From NCBI GenBank assembly GCA_963575745.1, contig CAUYUJ010002714.1, positions 454,633 to 518,632 on the forward strand: a stretch of 64,000 nt of DNA, in the 5' to 3' direction. Below the pieces are notes generated by a model, which made no database searches, had not been told where the DNA came from, and saw only the letters and a list, made by a program, of their open reading frames with translations. The translations under genes were made by a program, and so were the position numbers. Numbering within the stretch: the first letter of the stretch is position 1; each line of letters begins with the position of its first letter. Shown piece by piece: positions 31,158 through 42,189 of the stretch. This DNA comes from Prorocentrum cordatum. Lineage: Eukaryota; Sar; Dinophyceae; Prorocentrales; Prorocentraceae.

Positions 31158-31340
31158 GTAAGTCGGGCATGTCTCTTTACAGGAGGGGTATTCAAATATA
31201 GTCAAACCTAGTATTGGGACGTGTTTTTGTTGCCAGACATATCTCATTTCTTGTGTTATCTACCATGATGGTGTATATTTGCTTCTCGCAGTTTACAGCT
31301 TTCGCCCACAATCTGCCTGTCGGGGGACATGCCCGACCGA
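31158..31340 (+). mobile_element. Introner-like element, family A, copy 2
   Basis: 183 bp flanked by an exact 9 bp direct repeat ATCCGATGC (31149-31157 and 31341-31349). It begins GTAAGTCGGGCATGTCTC and ends GGGGGACATGCCCGACCGA, with inverted termini. The interior is AT-rich (TTTTTGTTGCCAGACATATC and similar) and has no protein. The left end is a consensus-like GTAAGT donor. No AG sits at the right end, so an acceptor would have to come from the flank. Confidence 0.85.
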
Positions 31341-31379
31341 ATCCGATGCTGACTGACCTGTATGCCGACCGACCCACAA

Positions 31380-31487
31380 TCCGAGGAGGAGGAGGCGGAG
31401 GAGGAGGAGGAGGCGGAGAGGGAGGAGGAGGAGGAGGGAGGAGGAGGAGGAGGAGGAGGAGGAGGAGGAAGAGGAGGAGGAGAGCTC
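31380..31487. repeat. GGA microsatellite
   Basis: GGA triplets with GGC and GAG variants. Confidence 0.95.
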
Positions 31488-31605
31488 TGGGAGCCCCCGC
31501 GCGTCGAACAGCGCAGTCGGGAAGGCGGAGGTCCGTGCCACCCGCGGGGGCGCGGAGGCGGCTTTCGCTCCGCGCCGCGCCGTAGGCCCCTCGCCGTGGC
31601 GGCGC
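31488..31605 (+). other. Possible coding exon (weak)
   Basis: One + frame reads SGSPRASNSAVGKAEVRATR and continues GGAEAAFAPRRAV, with mostly G/C third positions, after an AG. No family is recognised, and GC-rich DNA can mimic this. Confidence 0.25.
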
Positions 31606-31627
31606 CGGCAGGGACGACGGCTACAGT

Positions 31628-31785
31628 GGGGGTCCATGCCGAGAGACACCCTGCTTGCCTCCAAGGTGCCCTGGAGTTCTTGGGTTTCGATGGTCTTGCG
31701 ACGGAGGGCGTGACGTTCCCACACCAAGAGTCGACGGTCGTCCTGGGGTCTCAGGGCTGGGTTACTCGTGGAAGCCCTGGAGCTT
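31628..31785 (+). repeat. Dispersed repeat, family G, copy 1
   Basis: AGACACCCTGCTTGCCTCCA, GTTCTTGGGTTTCGATGGTC and GTCCTGGGGTCTCAGGGCTG in order. Also at 32053-32180 and 51092-51262. Confidence 0.8.
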
Positions 31786-31811
31786 AGTGGGCCCTGGTAA
31801 CGACAGGGCCT

Positions 31812-32056
31812 TAGTGGGCCCTGGAAACGACAGGGCCGTTTTTTACCGGTTCCGTTTTGCCGTTTTTGTTGCCGGTTCCGACGCCGTTTTGTTACCGGTT
31901 CCGTCGCCGTTTTTTGACCGGTTCCGGCTCCGGTTCCAATCCTGGAGCCGTTTTTGTTGCCGTTTCCGGTCGCCGTTTTTTTGCCGTTTCCATTTTCAGG
32001 GGACCATTTTTTGGAAACTGTGACAAAACGGCCCTGCCGTTTCCGGGGCCCACTAA
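31812..32056 (-). mobile_element. GAAACGG element, copy 2 (inverted, inside family G)
   Basis: Left end GTGGGCCCTGGAAACGACAG, right end TGCCGTTTCCGGGGCCCAC. The interior is the complement of 28858-29109. It sits between two family G segments (31628-31785 and 32053-32180), and a 24-base duplicate of its left terminus lies at 31788-31811. Confidence 0.8.
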
Positions 32057-32180
32057 GCCCTGGAGTTCTTGGGTTTCGATGGTCTTGCGACGGAGGGCGT
32101 GACGTTCCCGCACCAAGAGTCAACGGACGTCCTGGGGTCTCAGGGCTGGGTTTCTTGTGGAAGGTTTCCTGTGGTCGGGC
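32053..32180 (+). repeat. Dispersed repeat, family G, copy 2
   Basis: Repeats GGAGTTCTTGGGTTTCGATG and the remaining landmarks of 31640-31775 almost unchanged, directly after the GAAACGG element. Confidence 0.8.
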
Positions 32181-32277
32181 CCCTGCTGTAGAAGAGGCCG
32201 CAGGTATGGCGCAGGTCTGCTTCGCGGCTGGTCGTCCTGATCACCGCTTGCCTGAGGTGAAGGGGCCCAGAGGCTCG

Positions 32278-32671
32278 CACACACACACACACGAACACAC
32301 ATACACACGCACACACAGACACACAGCCACACACCTACACACCGACATACACAGACACAGACAGACACAGACACACACACACACACAGACACACACACAC
32401 ACTCAGACACACAGACACACACACACACGGACACACACAGACACACACACAGACACACACAGACACAGGCACACAGACACACGGGCACACAGACACACAG
32501 ACACACATACACACAGACACACAGACTCAGACACACAGACGCACAGGCGCACACACACGCACACACACACACACACGCACACGCACACGCGCGCACTCAC
32601 ACGCACACACACAAGCACACACATACAGAGACACGCGCGCGCACACACGCACGCACAGACAAACGCACACA

Positions 32672-32703
<32 letters not shown>

Positions 32704-34110
32704 CACGAACACAGAGACACGCACCCGCACGCACACACATATCCACACCCACACCCACACCCACACCCACACCCACACCCACACCCACACCCACACCCAC
32801 GCCCACACCCACACCCACACCCACACGCACACGCACACGCACACGCACACGCACATACACATACACACATACACACACATTTTCACACAAATGCACACAC
32901 ACGCACACACAACACACAACACACACAGCACACACAACCTGCACACCACGCACCACACACACAACACACACAACACACAACGCACACGCCCACACCCACA
33001 ACCATACGCACACGCACACGCACACGCACACGCACGCGCACACGCACACGCACACCCACACGCATAGGCACACGCACACGCACACGCACGCGCACACGCA
33101 CACGCGCACGCGCACGCACACGCACACGCACACGCACATACACACGCACATACCCACACGCACACGCCCACGCACACGCACACGCGCACGCACACGCACA
33201 CGCACACGCAAACGCAGACGCACGCGCACGCGCACACGCCCACGCGCACGCGCGCGCACGCGCACGCACACGCACGCATACGCGTCCACGCGCACGCGCA
33301 CGCGCACGCGCACGCGCACACGCACACGCGCACGCGCACGCGCACGCACACGCACACGCGCACGCACACGCACGCGCACGCGCACGCGCACGCGCACGCG
33401 CACGCGCACACGCACACGCGCACGCGCACGCGCACGCGCACGCGCACGCGCACGCGCACGCGCACGCGCACGCGCACGCGCACGCGCACGCGCACGCGCA
33501 CGCGCAACGCGCACGCGCACGCACGCGCACGCGCACGCGCACGCGCACGCGCACGCGCACGCGCACGCACACGCACACGCACACGCACACGCACACGCAC
33601 ACGCACACGCACACGCACACGCACACGCACACGCACGCACGCACACGCACACGCACACGCACACGCACACGCACACGCACACGCACACGCACACGCACGC
33701 GCACGCGCACACGCGCACGCGCACGCGCACGCGCACGCGCACGCGCACGCGCACGCGCACGCGCACGCGCACGCGCACGCGCACGCGCACGCGCACGCGC
33801 ACGCGCACGCGCACGCGCACGCGCACGCGCACGCGCACGCGCACGCGCACGCGCACGCGCACGCGCACGCGCACGCGCACGCGCACGCGCACGCGCACGC
33901 GCACGCGCACGCGCACGCGCACGCGCACGCGCACGCGCACGCGCACGCGCACGCGCACGCACACGCACACGTACACTCTCAAGCACACGCACACGCACAC
34001 GCACACGCACACGCACACGCACACGCACAAGCACACGCACACGCACACGCACACGCACACGCACACCCATACGCACACCCACACACGCACACTCGCACAC
34101 ACACACACAC

Positions 34111-34140
<30 letters not shown>
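32278..34140. repeat. CA / CACACG / CACGCG microsatellite, 1.9 kb
   Basis: Zones: CA with GA changes 32278-32560; mixed CACG 32560-32745; CACACC hexamers 32745-32825; CACACG and AACACA mixtures to 33220; dominant GCGCAC hexamers 33220-33960 with a GCACAC zone 33570-33700; CA with CACCCA at the end. Purine and pyrimidine alternate almost perfectly, so the tract should readily adopt Z-DNA. Open frames of up to 730 codons (Thr-His, Ala-His, Val-Arg, Cys-Val) are artefacts. Confidence 0.97.
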
Positions 34141-34143
<3 letters not shown>

Positions 34144-34361
34144 TAGGCACAGAGCCAAGGCTTGTCTGCTGGAGCATCGTCTTCCCCTTCCACTTCCCAC
34201 GATTTTTTTCGATGTTGCATTGAGGGTCGACGTTCAATGTGTGTCTGTGTGTTTTTTCCACCTCCTGATACGTGCAGGTCGGTTTTTGTGGGGACCCCCC
34301 CCCCACGGGGGTGGCGGCCGCGGTGCGTCAATCCTGGCGGGCGGGCTGCGCGCCCCCGCAG

Positions 34362-34428
34362 GCCTTCCTGAACGACGCGGACCCCGACAGGCACACCGTG
34401 GGGGCCCCCGACAAGGGCAAGGGCAAAG
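34362..34428 (+). CDS. Candidate internal exon, unknown protein
   Basis: 67 bases between CCCCCGCAG and GGTGACGG. Reads AFLNDADPDRHTVGAPDKGK and continues GK. Almost every third position is G or C, unlike the adjacent microsatellite. AFLNDADPDR resembles AFLREADPEG at 56722-56751, so the two may be related exons. No family recognised. Confidence 0.45.
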
Positions 34429-35150
34429 GTGACGGCCCCAGCGCTGACCTCCGAAGGCACCCCCTTCGCTGCGGCACACACGGCTTGCCTTCCAAGAGAT
34501 CCGAGGATAGGATTTTTTCAATCCAGGGATTTTCCTTGGATTCGGGGCCCCTTATCGGGCCCAGGGACCATCAACAATGGATCCGGGACGAAAACCACCC
34601 CCGGGGAAGGGGCCGCTGTGGGCCGCGGATCGAGAAATTCATATCGGCGGATGTCGGGTGCCAAGCAGCGCCTTGTGGGTGGATTTGCGTCGTGTCGCCC
34701 GGCGGGTGGATTTGAGTCGGTCGGTGTGTGGGTTCGATTCGCCCTGTCTAGGTGTGAGCACTGTTACGGTGGATTCGCGTCGTGTCGACTGGCGTTTGAC
34801 ATTGCCAGCCGCTGGCGACCCAGAATCGGTCGATGCTGAACGATCGTTCATGGTTGAACGATCTCATCGGTGCCGAGAGCCAACGTCGAAGTCGGCACGA
34901 CGCGCACCCATGATAGCCACTTCTTTGGCCACCCGTCATCTGAGTCGCCCGCTCTGGATGTTTGGAGGGAGAGTTGCGTCAGCTTCTGGTGCAGGGGGCG
35001 TTCTGCGCTCCGGGCGTGGCGCTCCTCGGTCCGTAGCGCTCCTCGGTCAGCTATCTGCGACGGTCTGCACGCATGGGGACGGCTTCGCCTTCGTGAGCTC
35101 ACTGCCGCCATCCCGAGGCACGCAAGCCGGCGCAGACATCTAAGCGACGC
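34429..35150. other. Unique sequence, no gene seen
   Basis: Contains GTGGATTTGCGTCGTGTCG at 34679 and a near-repeat at 34770. Open frames have no domain. Confidence 0.4.
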
Positions 35151-35154
35151 GAGA

Positions 35155-35315
35155 CAGCGGGGTCGTCTGCGCCGACATTCACGCGCAAGCTGCCTGCGTA
35201 AGGTCGCGCGTGAGCGCCCTCGTCTCCACCGTGGCGTGACGCGATGGTGGCCCCCGTAAGCCGCCGCGTAAGGTCGCTACGTCATCGCGCGTAAGACCCG
35301 TTCTGGACTACTCGC
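35155..35315 (+). repeat. Dispersed repeat, family H, copy 1
   Basis: GTCGTCTGCGCCGACATTCA, GCGCCCTCGTCTCCACCGTG and GTAAGCCGCCGCGTAAGGTC in order. Second copy at 41727-41905. Confidence 0.75.
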
Positions 35316-35405
35316 AAGAAGTGCCAACTCGCCCAACCGTCCGAACAAACAGACATGTCTTTCCTGAAGTGGTGGATCGCATATCCCCCGCGGCGGACCT
35401 GGGCT

Positions 35406-35536
35406 CAAGTCGGGCATGCCCCTCTGCAGGAGGACTCTTAGAGAGCAGCAGAACATAGTCAGGGGACGATCTTTCGCGCCGATGTTTCGGACGCCTTCCA
35501 ACATCCGCCGCGGTGCAGGAGGACGTGCCCGACCTG
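35406..35536 (+). mobile_element. Introner-like element, family A, copy 3 (diverged)
   Basis: AAGTCGGGCATGCCCCTCTG at the left and GCAGGAGGACGTGCCCGACC at the right are inverted; the interior is short. No convincing target duplication. The right end is copied again at 35841-35860 by the 326 bp duplication. Confidence 0.6.
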
Positions 35537-36020
35537 CTGCGACCGCAGCGTGTTTTACGGGTTGCGTGCTGGGTCGCGTCTTTGGCGCCCTGCGGCAGGG
35601 CGCGCTGTCTGCCCCCCGCGGGCGAGCGTCCACTCTTGGAGGCGGGCGGCCACCCCTTCTGGGGGGGGGCGAGCCAACACGCCTCCAGAGCGGAGGGCTC
35701 GAGCCTCCAGGCGGAGGAGGAGGAGGAGGAGGAGGAGGAGGAGGAAGAGGAGGAGGAGGAGGAAGGAGGAGGGAGGAGGGAGGAGGAGAGGAGGAGGAGG
35801 ACGAGGAGGAGGAGGAGGAGGAGGAGGAGGAGGAGGAGGAGGAGGAGGACGTGCCCGACCTGCTGCGACCGCCGTGTGTTGCGGGTCGCGTGCGAAGTCG
35901 CGTTTCTGTGGCGCCCTGCGGCAGGGCGTGCCGCCTGCCCCTCGCGGGCGAGCGTCCACTCTGGGACGGGGGCGGCCACCTTCCTGGGTGGGTGAGCAAA
36001 AACGCCTCCACGAGGAGGAG
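35521..36020. repeat. 326 bp tandem duplication with GGA tract
   Basis: GGACGTGCCCGACCTGCTGC starts both at 35521 and at 35847. Both are followed by GCGCCCTGCGGCAGGGCG and GGGCGAGCGTCCACTCT, then GCCTCCA and GGA triplets (35705-35848; 36010-36180). The unit includes its own GGA tract. Confidence 0.88.
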
Positions 36021-36195
36021 GAGGAGGAGGAGGAGGAGGAGGAGGAGGAGGAGGAGGAGGAGAAGGAAGAGGAAGAGAAGGAGGGAGGAGGAGCAGGGAG
36101 GAGGGAGGAGGAGGAGGGAGGAGGGAGGAGGGAGGTGGACGAGGGAGGAGGGAGGAGGGAGGAGGGAGGAGGGGGAGGAGGCGGAGGAGTCCCCA
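36010..36195. repeat. GGA tract
   Basis: GGA, GGAAGA and GGGAGGA triplets, purine-only on +. Confidence 0.95.
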
Positions 36196-36229
36196 CGCGC
36201 GGGCGCGGGGGGGGGGGTCTTCTGGGGAT

Positions 36230-36510
36230 GTGTTTGATTTTTCCGGCTGGACTCGGCTTAAGATCGCGATGGGTTTTGATGCCGAGTCGACTCGGCTTCG
36301 GATAGCCGATGCGGACGCCGATTTCTCGGCTGTTCGATTCCTCTGGTTCGATTCGGCTTCGGATCTCGATAGGTTTCGATGCCGAGTCGAATCGGCCTCG
36401 GATTTCGAGGCGGCCTCCAATTTCTCAGCGGAGGGCTCACTGGCCTGTCGATCTCCGCCGATTCGGCTTCGCACGACTTGGCTGCCGATTTCCGCCGATC
36501 CGCTCATGTC
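36230..36510. repeat. TCGGCTTCGGAT-type minisatellite
   Basis: Irregular units around GATGCCGAGTCGANTCGGC and TTCGGATCTCGATAGG. Confidence 0.8.
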
Positions 36511-36724
36511 GATCGTCGATCCGACAAACAGATTCGATTATGGGCCCTCATGCCTTCCTTCGCTGAGCAGGGCGCCAGTCTTCAGGCCTGGCGGTGTGTG
36601 TGTGTGTGTATGAAGACCGCTCCCCTCCCCTTTATCAATCTATCCTGCTATCCTTTCGGCTCAGGTATTGGACATCCTACAGGATACTTCTGCGCCCGCT
36701 ACTCTTCGGGCGCGAGGATAAAAG

Positions 36725-37965
36725 ATGTCCATTCGTTCTTCTCATCGTCCTCTACCAATTGACCCTACCATAGGTTCGGCCCTCTGGTCGGCAACCCCCG
36801 TTCGCAGGTTATCAGCCTTTTCTACTTCGCTCTCCGTTGCGGATCCTCGCGCCGGCTTCGAGCCTCGCGCATGCCACTGGAACCTGCGGGGATCAGTGAC
36901 TATGCACGCGGTGGCTCCTCGACGGTGATTGGGTTTGGCGATGACACGGAGAGGGCAGTGCGGCAGAGAATGATACCCTAATCCCCCCCCACCAGCGCAA
37001 TCGTGCACCCCAGGATTTCGACAAAGTTTCCATTCGACTCGTCATCCTGTCGGTGGGAACCTCCACGCCTTCTCTCTCCAATGTTTACGCTGGTGTAACA
37101 ACCTGCGGCGGCGCGATCGAATCGTCTCCTCCGAGCGCTTCCGCGCGACACCACCACTTGGGCACCCGAGGCCCTTCGAGCCCCGCTTCGGTTCCCGTGT
37201 CTGAACGCGCGCGTGCCATCGAGGGCCGTAACGGAATGACCTCACACAGAAGAGTCCCCGTACCATCTCCAGTTTCAGCGTAGAGACGCTAGCCGCAGCC
37301 CTTCGCACAGGCGCTCGCGCCAGAATTTCCTGAGGCGCGGTCCAGCGCCGCGCGTGTCGCCTTCCGCCAACGAGTTGGCAGAGCTCAGAGACCAGGTTCG
37401 GAGTTACAGTACTCAAACATTGTCGGGTCTTACTGCCGCACTCGCTGATCACTCGACACAGGCAGCAAACTTGAGGCAAGATACTCAGCGCGCTCTTGCC
37501 TTGGTCGACCCTTGGGTCGCCGAGTATCGATCGAGCCTCAATGAGGTCCAATCTCATGTTGACCGTGTGGGGTCACCCTGAGGTGCCGGCTAGACTGCAA
37601 TACAGACGCTCTGTGATTACCTCCTTGCAGTGGAGGCGCAGCTCGTGAGCGTCAGGGATACGGGCGCTGCCGCCGCCGGGACCTTACACGACGAGATCCT
37701 TACTTTGCGGGAGGCTCCTACACTGAGGTACCAGGAGCTACGGACACGTAGATGTGAGCACTGCCAACATCTCTTCAGAGAATACCGCAACCTCGTCCGA
37801 GTTGCACGGCAGGCCGTGTACTGCCGTTATGGACATTGCTCAATTTTTTATGCATCAGAAGGGCGCGTGCCAGCGCTTGAGACTCCAGGATGTGCCACGG
37901 GGGCCCCGCGACAGAGTGGACCAGAGGCGGGAGGGTCCACTGGGGATCAGAGCGGATGGGTCTGA
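36725..37965 (+). pseudogene. Gag- or ORF1-like remnants, frameshifted
   Basis: Three + strand segments: MSIRSSHRPLPIDPTIGSAL from 36725; the helical segment ANELAELRDQVRSYSTQTLS continuing to LNEVQSHVDRVGSP (37357-37578); and VEAQLVSVRDTGAAAAGTLH with RRCEHCQHLFREYRNLVRVA (37630-37810). Heptad-like Leu/Ala spacing and a Cys-x2-Cys suggest a retroelement structural protein. No RT motif is nearby, so the element type cannot be fixed; a host gene fragment is possible. Confidence 0.35.
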
Positions 37966-38600
37966 CACCCTTCACCCCAGGTAACCCTTTCATGTCGAAG
38001 GGCGGGCAGAAGGTTTAGAGAAGGGGGTCTGGGCCATTCTGGGCCACAACCCCGGGGGGGGGGCGCGGGCCTCCTCGACAGGCTCCAAAAAAAGGACCAG
38101 CCCCAGGCCTTCCGAGAAGTTTTCTGGGCGTTCTCTTCTTCCTCCTCTTCCTCCTCCTCTTCCTCCTCCTCCTTCTCCCTCCTCCGCCTCCTCCTCGCCT
38201 TCTCCTCCTTCTCCTCGTCCCCTTGGGTGTCGGGGAAGGGGCATCGGGACAGGGGCGGGGACGGGGGGGGGGGAAACGATGCGGGACGTCGAGCGAGCGC
38301 GGGAGGACAGGCGGGGGAGTGGAGACGCAGCCTCCCCCCGACCGAGGTGACGACTGGTACGGAGATCCCGTCGTGCTCAGCTCGCGCCGCTTTTTATTTA
38401 CAGGTGTTGATGTTCTCTCCCATCGTGCGTGCGCGCGTGCGTGCCTGCCTACGCGTGTCTTCTTGTGCACATGCGTGTGTGCTCGTTTGCGCGCGCGTGT
38501 GTGAGTGTGTGTGCGTGTGTGTGTGTGTGTTGTTTGTTTCTTTGTTTGTTCCCCACCTGACAGGTTGGGGTTGTTAGATTTCAAGAACAGACCGGCCGGC
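37966..38600. other. CTC tract and GT-rich sequence
   Basis: CTCCTC-rich 38133-38222 (one of the few tracts pyrimidine-rich on +), then G-rich and GTGTGT-rich sequence to 38540. No gene. Confidence 0.6.
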
Positions 38601-38604
38601 CAAC

Positions 38605-38800
38605 CCCACCCTGCATACCGCGGCCGCCAGACCCCAAGTTGTCCCGAGAATCCCCCAGTATTTCCGAGAGTCCCTGGGACTCTTGCCCTCTCGCTCTCGA
38701 CAAACACGACTGCATACCGCGGCCGCCAGACCCCAAGTTCCCCCGAGAGTTCCCGGGTGTCCCCGAGTGTCCCTGGGAGTCCCGTCTCGCGCCCTCGACA
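38605..38800. repeat. 100 bp duplicated unit
   Basis: TGCATACCGCGGCCGCCAGA followed by CCCCAAGTTGTCCCGAGA at 38612 and again from 38710, period about 98 bp; the second copy leads into the 640 bp satellite. Confidence 0.8.
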
Positions 38801-40050
38801 AGGACGAAACAGCACAACAGTACACACCATAACATTACATAACATAACATAGCAAAATCGTGACAACATAGAGCGTACTAGAACATTGCAATACAAACGC
38901 GACACCACATTACATACCATAAAACGACACAGCACACATTAACATACCATAACTGATCATACCATGACGCATATTGACGGGACACATCATATCATGACAC
39001 AGCGTTCAGAACATATCATAACATGACAGCAGAACAGCGACGAACACGACAGAGCACAACGCGCCACAATAGGATAAACAATAACATAATCCAACCATGG
39101 CATAACATGGCGGAACCTAACATGGCAGTACCATAGCAAACCATATCATGACAGAACATCACAGAACATACCAGAGCCTATCACGCCATAACAGACCAAC
39201 TTAGTAGACAGAACACGGCAGAACAGAACAGGGCATGACAGAACATGACAAAACAATGCATCGCATGGAAGAACAGAGCACACCATAACATCACGTAACA
39301 AACCAGAGCCGAACGTCACATAACAGAGAACCGCATAACATCACATGACAAACCAAGCCAGAGCATTAGAGAAGATCACGCAAAACACCAACACAAGGCC
39401 AGACCCCCAGTTGCCCTGAGAATCCCTGAGTCGCGCCCTGGACAAACCCGAAACAACACACCATTACTCAACAGAACATGACAGAACATACCATGCACAG
39501 CATACCTCACACTATAACATCACAAACCATCTCTGGGCAGACCATTACATAACAGAACACGGCATAACACACCATTACAAACATAACGGATCATGACAGT
39601 ACACGCGTTGACGGAACATATCAGATCGTGACACAGCGTTCATAACACATTATCACGCATCAACAGAGCATGGCGACGAACACGGCATAACACAACTTGT
39701 CATAATAACAGGTAACACCGCAAAACGAGATCATGCCATAACACGGCGGAACATAACATATCAGTATCATTACAACACAGATCATGCCAAACACATCGCA
39801 GACCATCGCATATCACATCATGACAGAGCACCACAATATTGTACACAGAACAAGACAACATAATTGAGCATGACAGAACATGACAAAACAATGCGTTGCA
39901 TGACAGAACAGAGCACGCCCGAACATCACAGAACAAACCAAAAGAGAACGTCACATAACAGAGAACCACAGAACATCACGGAACAAACCGAACCAGAGCA
40001 CACGAGAACATCACAGAACAAACCGAAACCAGGCCAGGCCCCCAGTTGTC
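38728..40050. repeat. About 640 bp satellite of ACATAACAG-type sequence
   Basis: The head motif CCAGACCCC(A/C)AGTT(C/G) recurs at about 38725, 39402 and 40035. Between heads, both units share GACACAGCGTTCATAACA-like, ACAAAACAATGCRTYGCATG and GAACGTCACATAACAGAGAA in the same order. The body is a degenerate decamer (CATAACATGA / GACAGAACAT), poor in T and G on +. No coding. Confidence 0.85.
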
Positions 40051-40525
40051 CGGAGAATACCGCAGTCCTTGCCGCCGCCCCGCCGCGGGCGGCCTCCTCG
40101 CCTGCGCCCCTCAGTCTAAGGATGAGAGGGGGAGGAAGGAGGAGGGGAAGGAGGCATGGGGCAGGAGGAGGAGGAGGAGGACAGGGGCCCAAGGTTTCGG
40201 TGGGGATCGCTCGAAGCAAATAATTTGTTTGTTGTTTGTTTGTTTGTTTGTTTGTCTGTGCGTGTGTGCGTGTGGGCGTTCGTGTGTGCGTGTGTGCATG
40301 CGTTTTCGCGGCTGGTTTATGTCACGTTCTTTGTTCATCGTAGTTTTGTCCGCTCATTCTTTCTCCCCGCCATCAGAGCCCGTATGGTTATGGCTGCCGT
40401 CGGCTAGGAGACCCTAAATGGTTTCTCTGGGCCCGGCCCGGCGTAGACGCAAGCGATCCGCCATTTAATGTTTGATTTTCTACGCCCCGTCGCCGCGCTC
40501 GGGGCCGCGACGCCGAAACATGTGT
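40051..40525. other. GGA and TTTG tracts, no gene
   Basis: GGA-rich 40120-40185, TTTG repeats 40222-40258, then mixed sequence. Confidence 0.6.
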
Positions 40526-40556
40526 AAGTGAGTGTGTGTGTGTGTGTGTGTGTTCG

Positions 40557-40588
<32 letters not shown>

Positions 40589-40745
40589 TGAGTGTGTGTG
40601 TGTGTGAGTGTGTCTTTGTCTGTGTATGTGTCTGTGTTTGTATGTGTGCGCGTCTTCGTGCCTACGTGTGTGTGTGTGTGTGTGTGTGCGCATGTGTGTG
40701 TGTGTGTATGTGGGTGTGCGCTTGTGCGTGTGTGTGTGTGTTTGT
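40526..40745. repeat. GT/GTGC microsatellite
   Basis: GTGTGT with a GTGC run (40554-40590) and point changes. Confidence 0.95.
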
Positions 40746-41190
40746 TGTACGGCTGCTTGGACGAAGATGAACGCGTTTGCGGCTGCTCTCTCGTGACGGG
40801 CCTGTCTTGCGTTTCAGTTCGGCGCCTGTCGTGCGTCCCAGCTCCAGTTGCGTCTTAGGTGTGTGCGTTGGGGAGCGGCGCGTGCCTGAGCTTCGTCTGC
40901 CGCGGGGAAAGGCGACACATGATCTATATCCCAGCGCCTCGAGCACGCCGAGGCGAGCGACGAAGGCTGTTCGATGGGCTTGAGAACCTACACGAGAGCT
41001 TCAGCCCTCCCTACGAGCGACGCTGCACATCGTCCGCGGGCTGCCCTCGCAGGAGCGCGCTGGGCAATCCGGGCGTGCCTGCCGCTGGGCTGAGCTCCTG
41101 GACGCGGCCTCCGAGGTCCCAGCCCGGCAGGGCAGCCCGCTGCCCACCGGTATTGAAAGCACCAGGGCGGGAAGGGGTGGGGAAAGTACA
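40746..41190. other. Unique sequence with a local duplicate
   Basis: 41035-41150 (CGGGCTGCCCTCGCAGGAGC... GGGCTGAGCTCCTGGACGCG) is similar to 41575-41690, so one of these is a duplicated segment. Function unknown. Confidence 0.5.
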
Positions 41191-41191
41191 A

Positions 41192-41272
41192 CTGGAGCCA
41201 ACTTTCCAGCCGCCCAGGGGCAGGTGTCCCCGACGGCGAAAAGTTTACGTTATACCGTTCTTCGCTCGTTAA
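41192..41272. mobile_element. Half copy of fold-back family J
   Basis: CTTTCCAGCCGCCCAGGGGC, AGGTGTCCCCGACGGCGA and TTATACCGTTCTTCGCTCG match the right arm and flank of 54565-54743; the left arm is missing. Confidence 0.8.
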
Positions 41273-41726
41273 AGACAGGCTGACGACGGCCAGGCAAGAA
41301 ACAAGCAGGCAGACGGACGCACAGACGACAGGACCACGGCCCAGACACCGCAGCCCCCAACGGGGACGCAAGGCGAGAGGAGCGCACGAGCGGCCCGAAC
41401 ACCGGCAAAATCACGAACGACAGTTGCGCCAGCAATCACTGCCGCGCGACTGCGACAACCAAAGCCAGAAGGCCAGGAGGCCCAGAGGCAAGGAGGCAAC
41501 ATTGGCACCGGTCTGCTTTGAAGATTTTCCTGCCCCCCAAACCGCTGCGCGACTTAGGGCCTATCAAGATCTTCCGCAGGCTGCCTTCGCAGGAGCGTTG
41601 GGCAAACGAGACGTGCCTGGCGCTGGGCTGAGATCCTGGACACGGCGTTCCAGCTCCCATCGCACCAGGGCGCAGCACAGCAGCTGGCAAGGCAGTCCCT
41701 GTCTGAGACGTGGTGGCGCAAAAAAG
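41273..41726. other. Unique sequence with a local duplicate
   Basis: 41575-41690 matches 41035-41150. No gene recognised. Confidence 0.45.
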
Positions 41727-41905
41727 AAAAAAGGTCGCCTGCGTCGACATTGGCGCGTAAGCTGCCCGCGTGAGGTCGCGCGTATGGGCCCTCGTCTCCA
41801 ATGTGGCGTGCCCCGCTGGCGGCCCGCGTAAGCCGCCGCGTAAGGTCGTTATATAATCTCGCGTAAGACTCGTTTTTGATCGTCGCTCATGTGGGGTCCA
41901 ATTTG
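41727..41905 (+). repeat. Dispersed repeat, family H, copy 2
   Basis: GTCGCCTGCGTCGACATTGG, GGGCCCTCGTCTCCAATGTG and GTAAGCCGCCGCGTAAGGTC, matching 35155-35315. Confidence 0.75.
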
Positions 41906-41957
41906 CCAAAGCTGGCCGCAGCGCTTCTCCCGGTGCTCCGGCGCCCCCGCGCCGTCG

Positions 41958-42065
41958 CCCGCGGGGCGCACGTGTTTTTTTGCTTTTATATCAAAAAGTA
42001 TATAGTTTGCATATCTTCTAAATTTGTTCGCCCAAAATCCGCCTGTAGAGGGACGTGCCCGACCC
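41958..42065 (+). mobile_element. Family A element, right-end fragment
   Basis: AT-rich interior (TTTTATATCAAAAAGTATAT) followed by the intact right terminus CCGCCTGTAGAGGGACGTGC and CCGACC. The left terminus is not recognisable. Confidence 0.65.
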
Positions 42066-42189
42066 AAGCTGTGTGTCCTCGTCCTGTCCCGGCAGCTGCT
42101 GGGAGTGCCCCCCTGGCCCGAGGTGCCCCCCCAAAGGCTGCGCCATAGGTGGCACCCGCTGCCTCCCGGTGCCACCCCTTTCGCGAGGC

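Noticed and set aside
31954-34146. 730-codon open frame of Thr-His, Ala-His and Ala-Arg repeats, and equally long frames on the minus strand
   Set aside because: It is a direct translation of the CA/CACG microsatellite, which lacks stops in all six frames.
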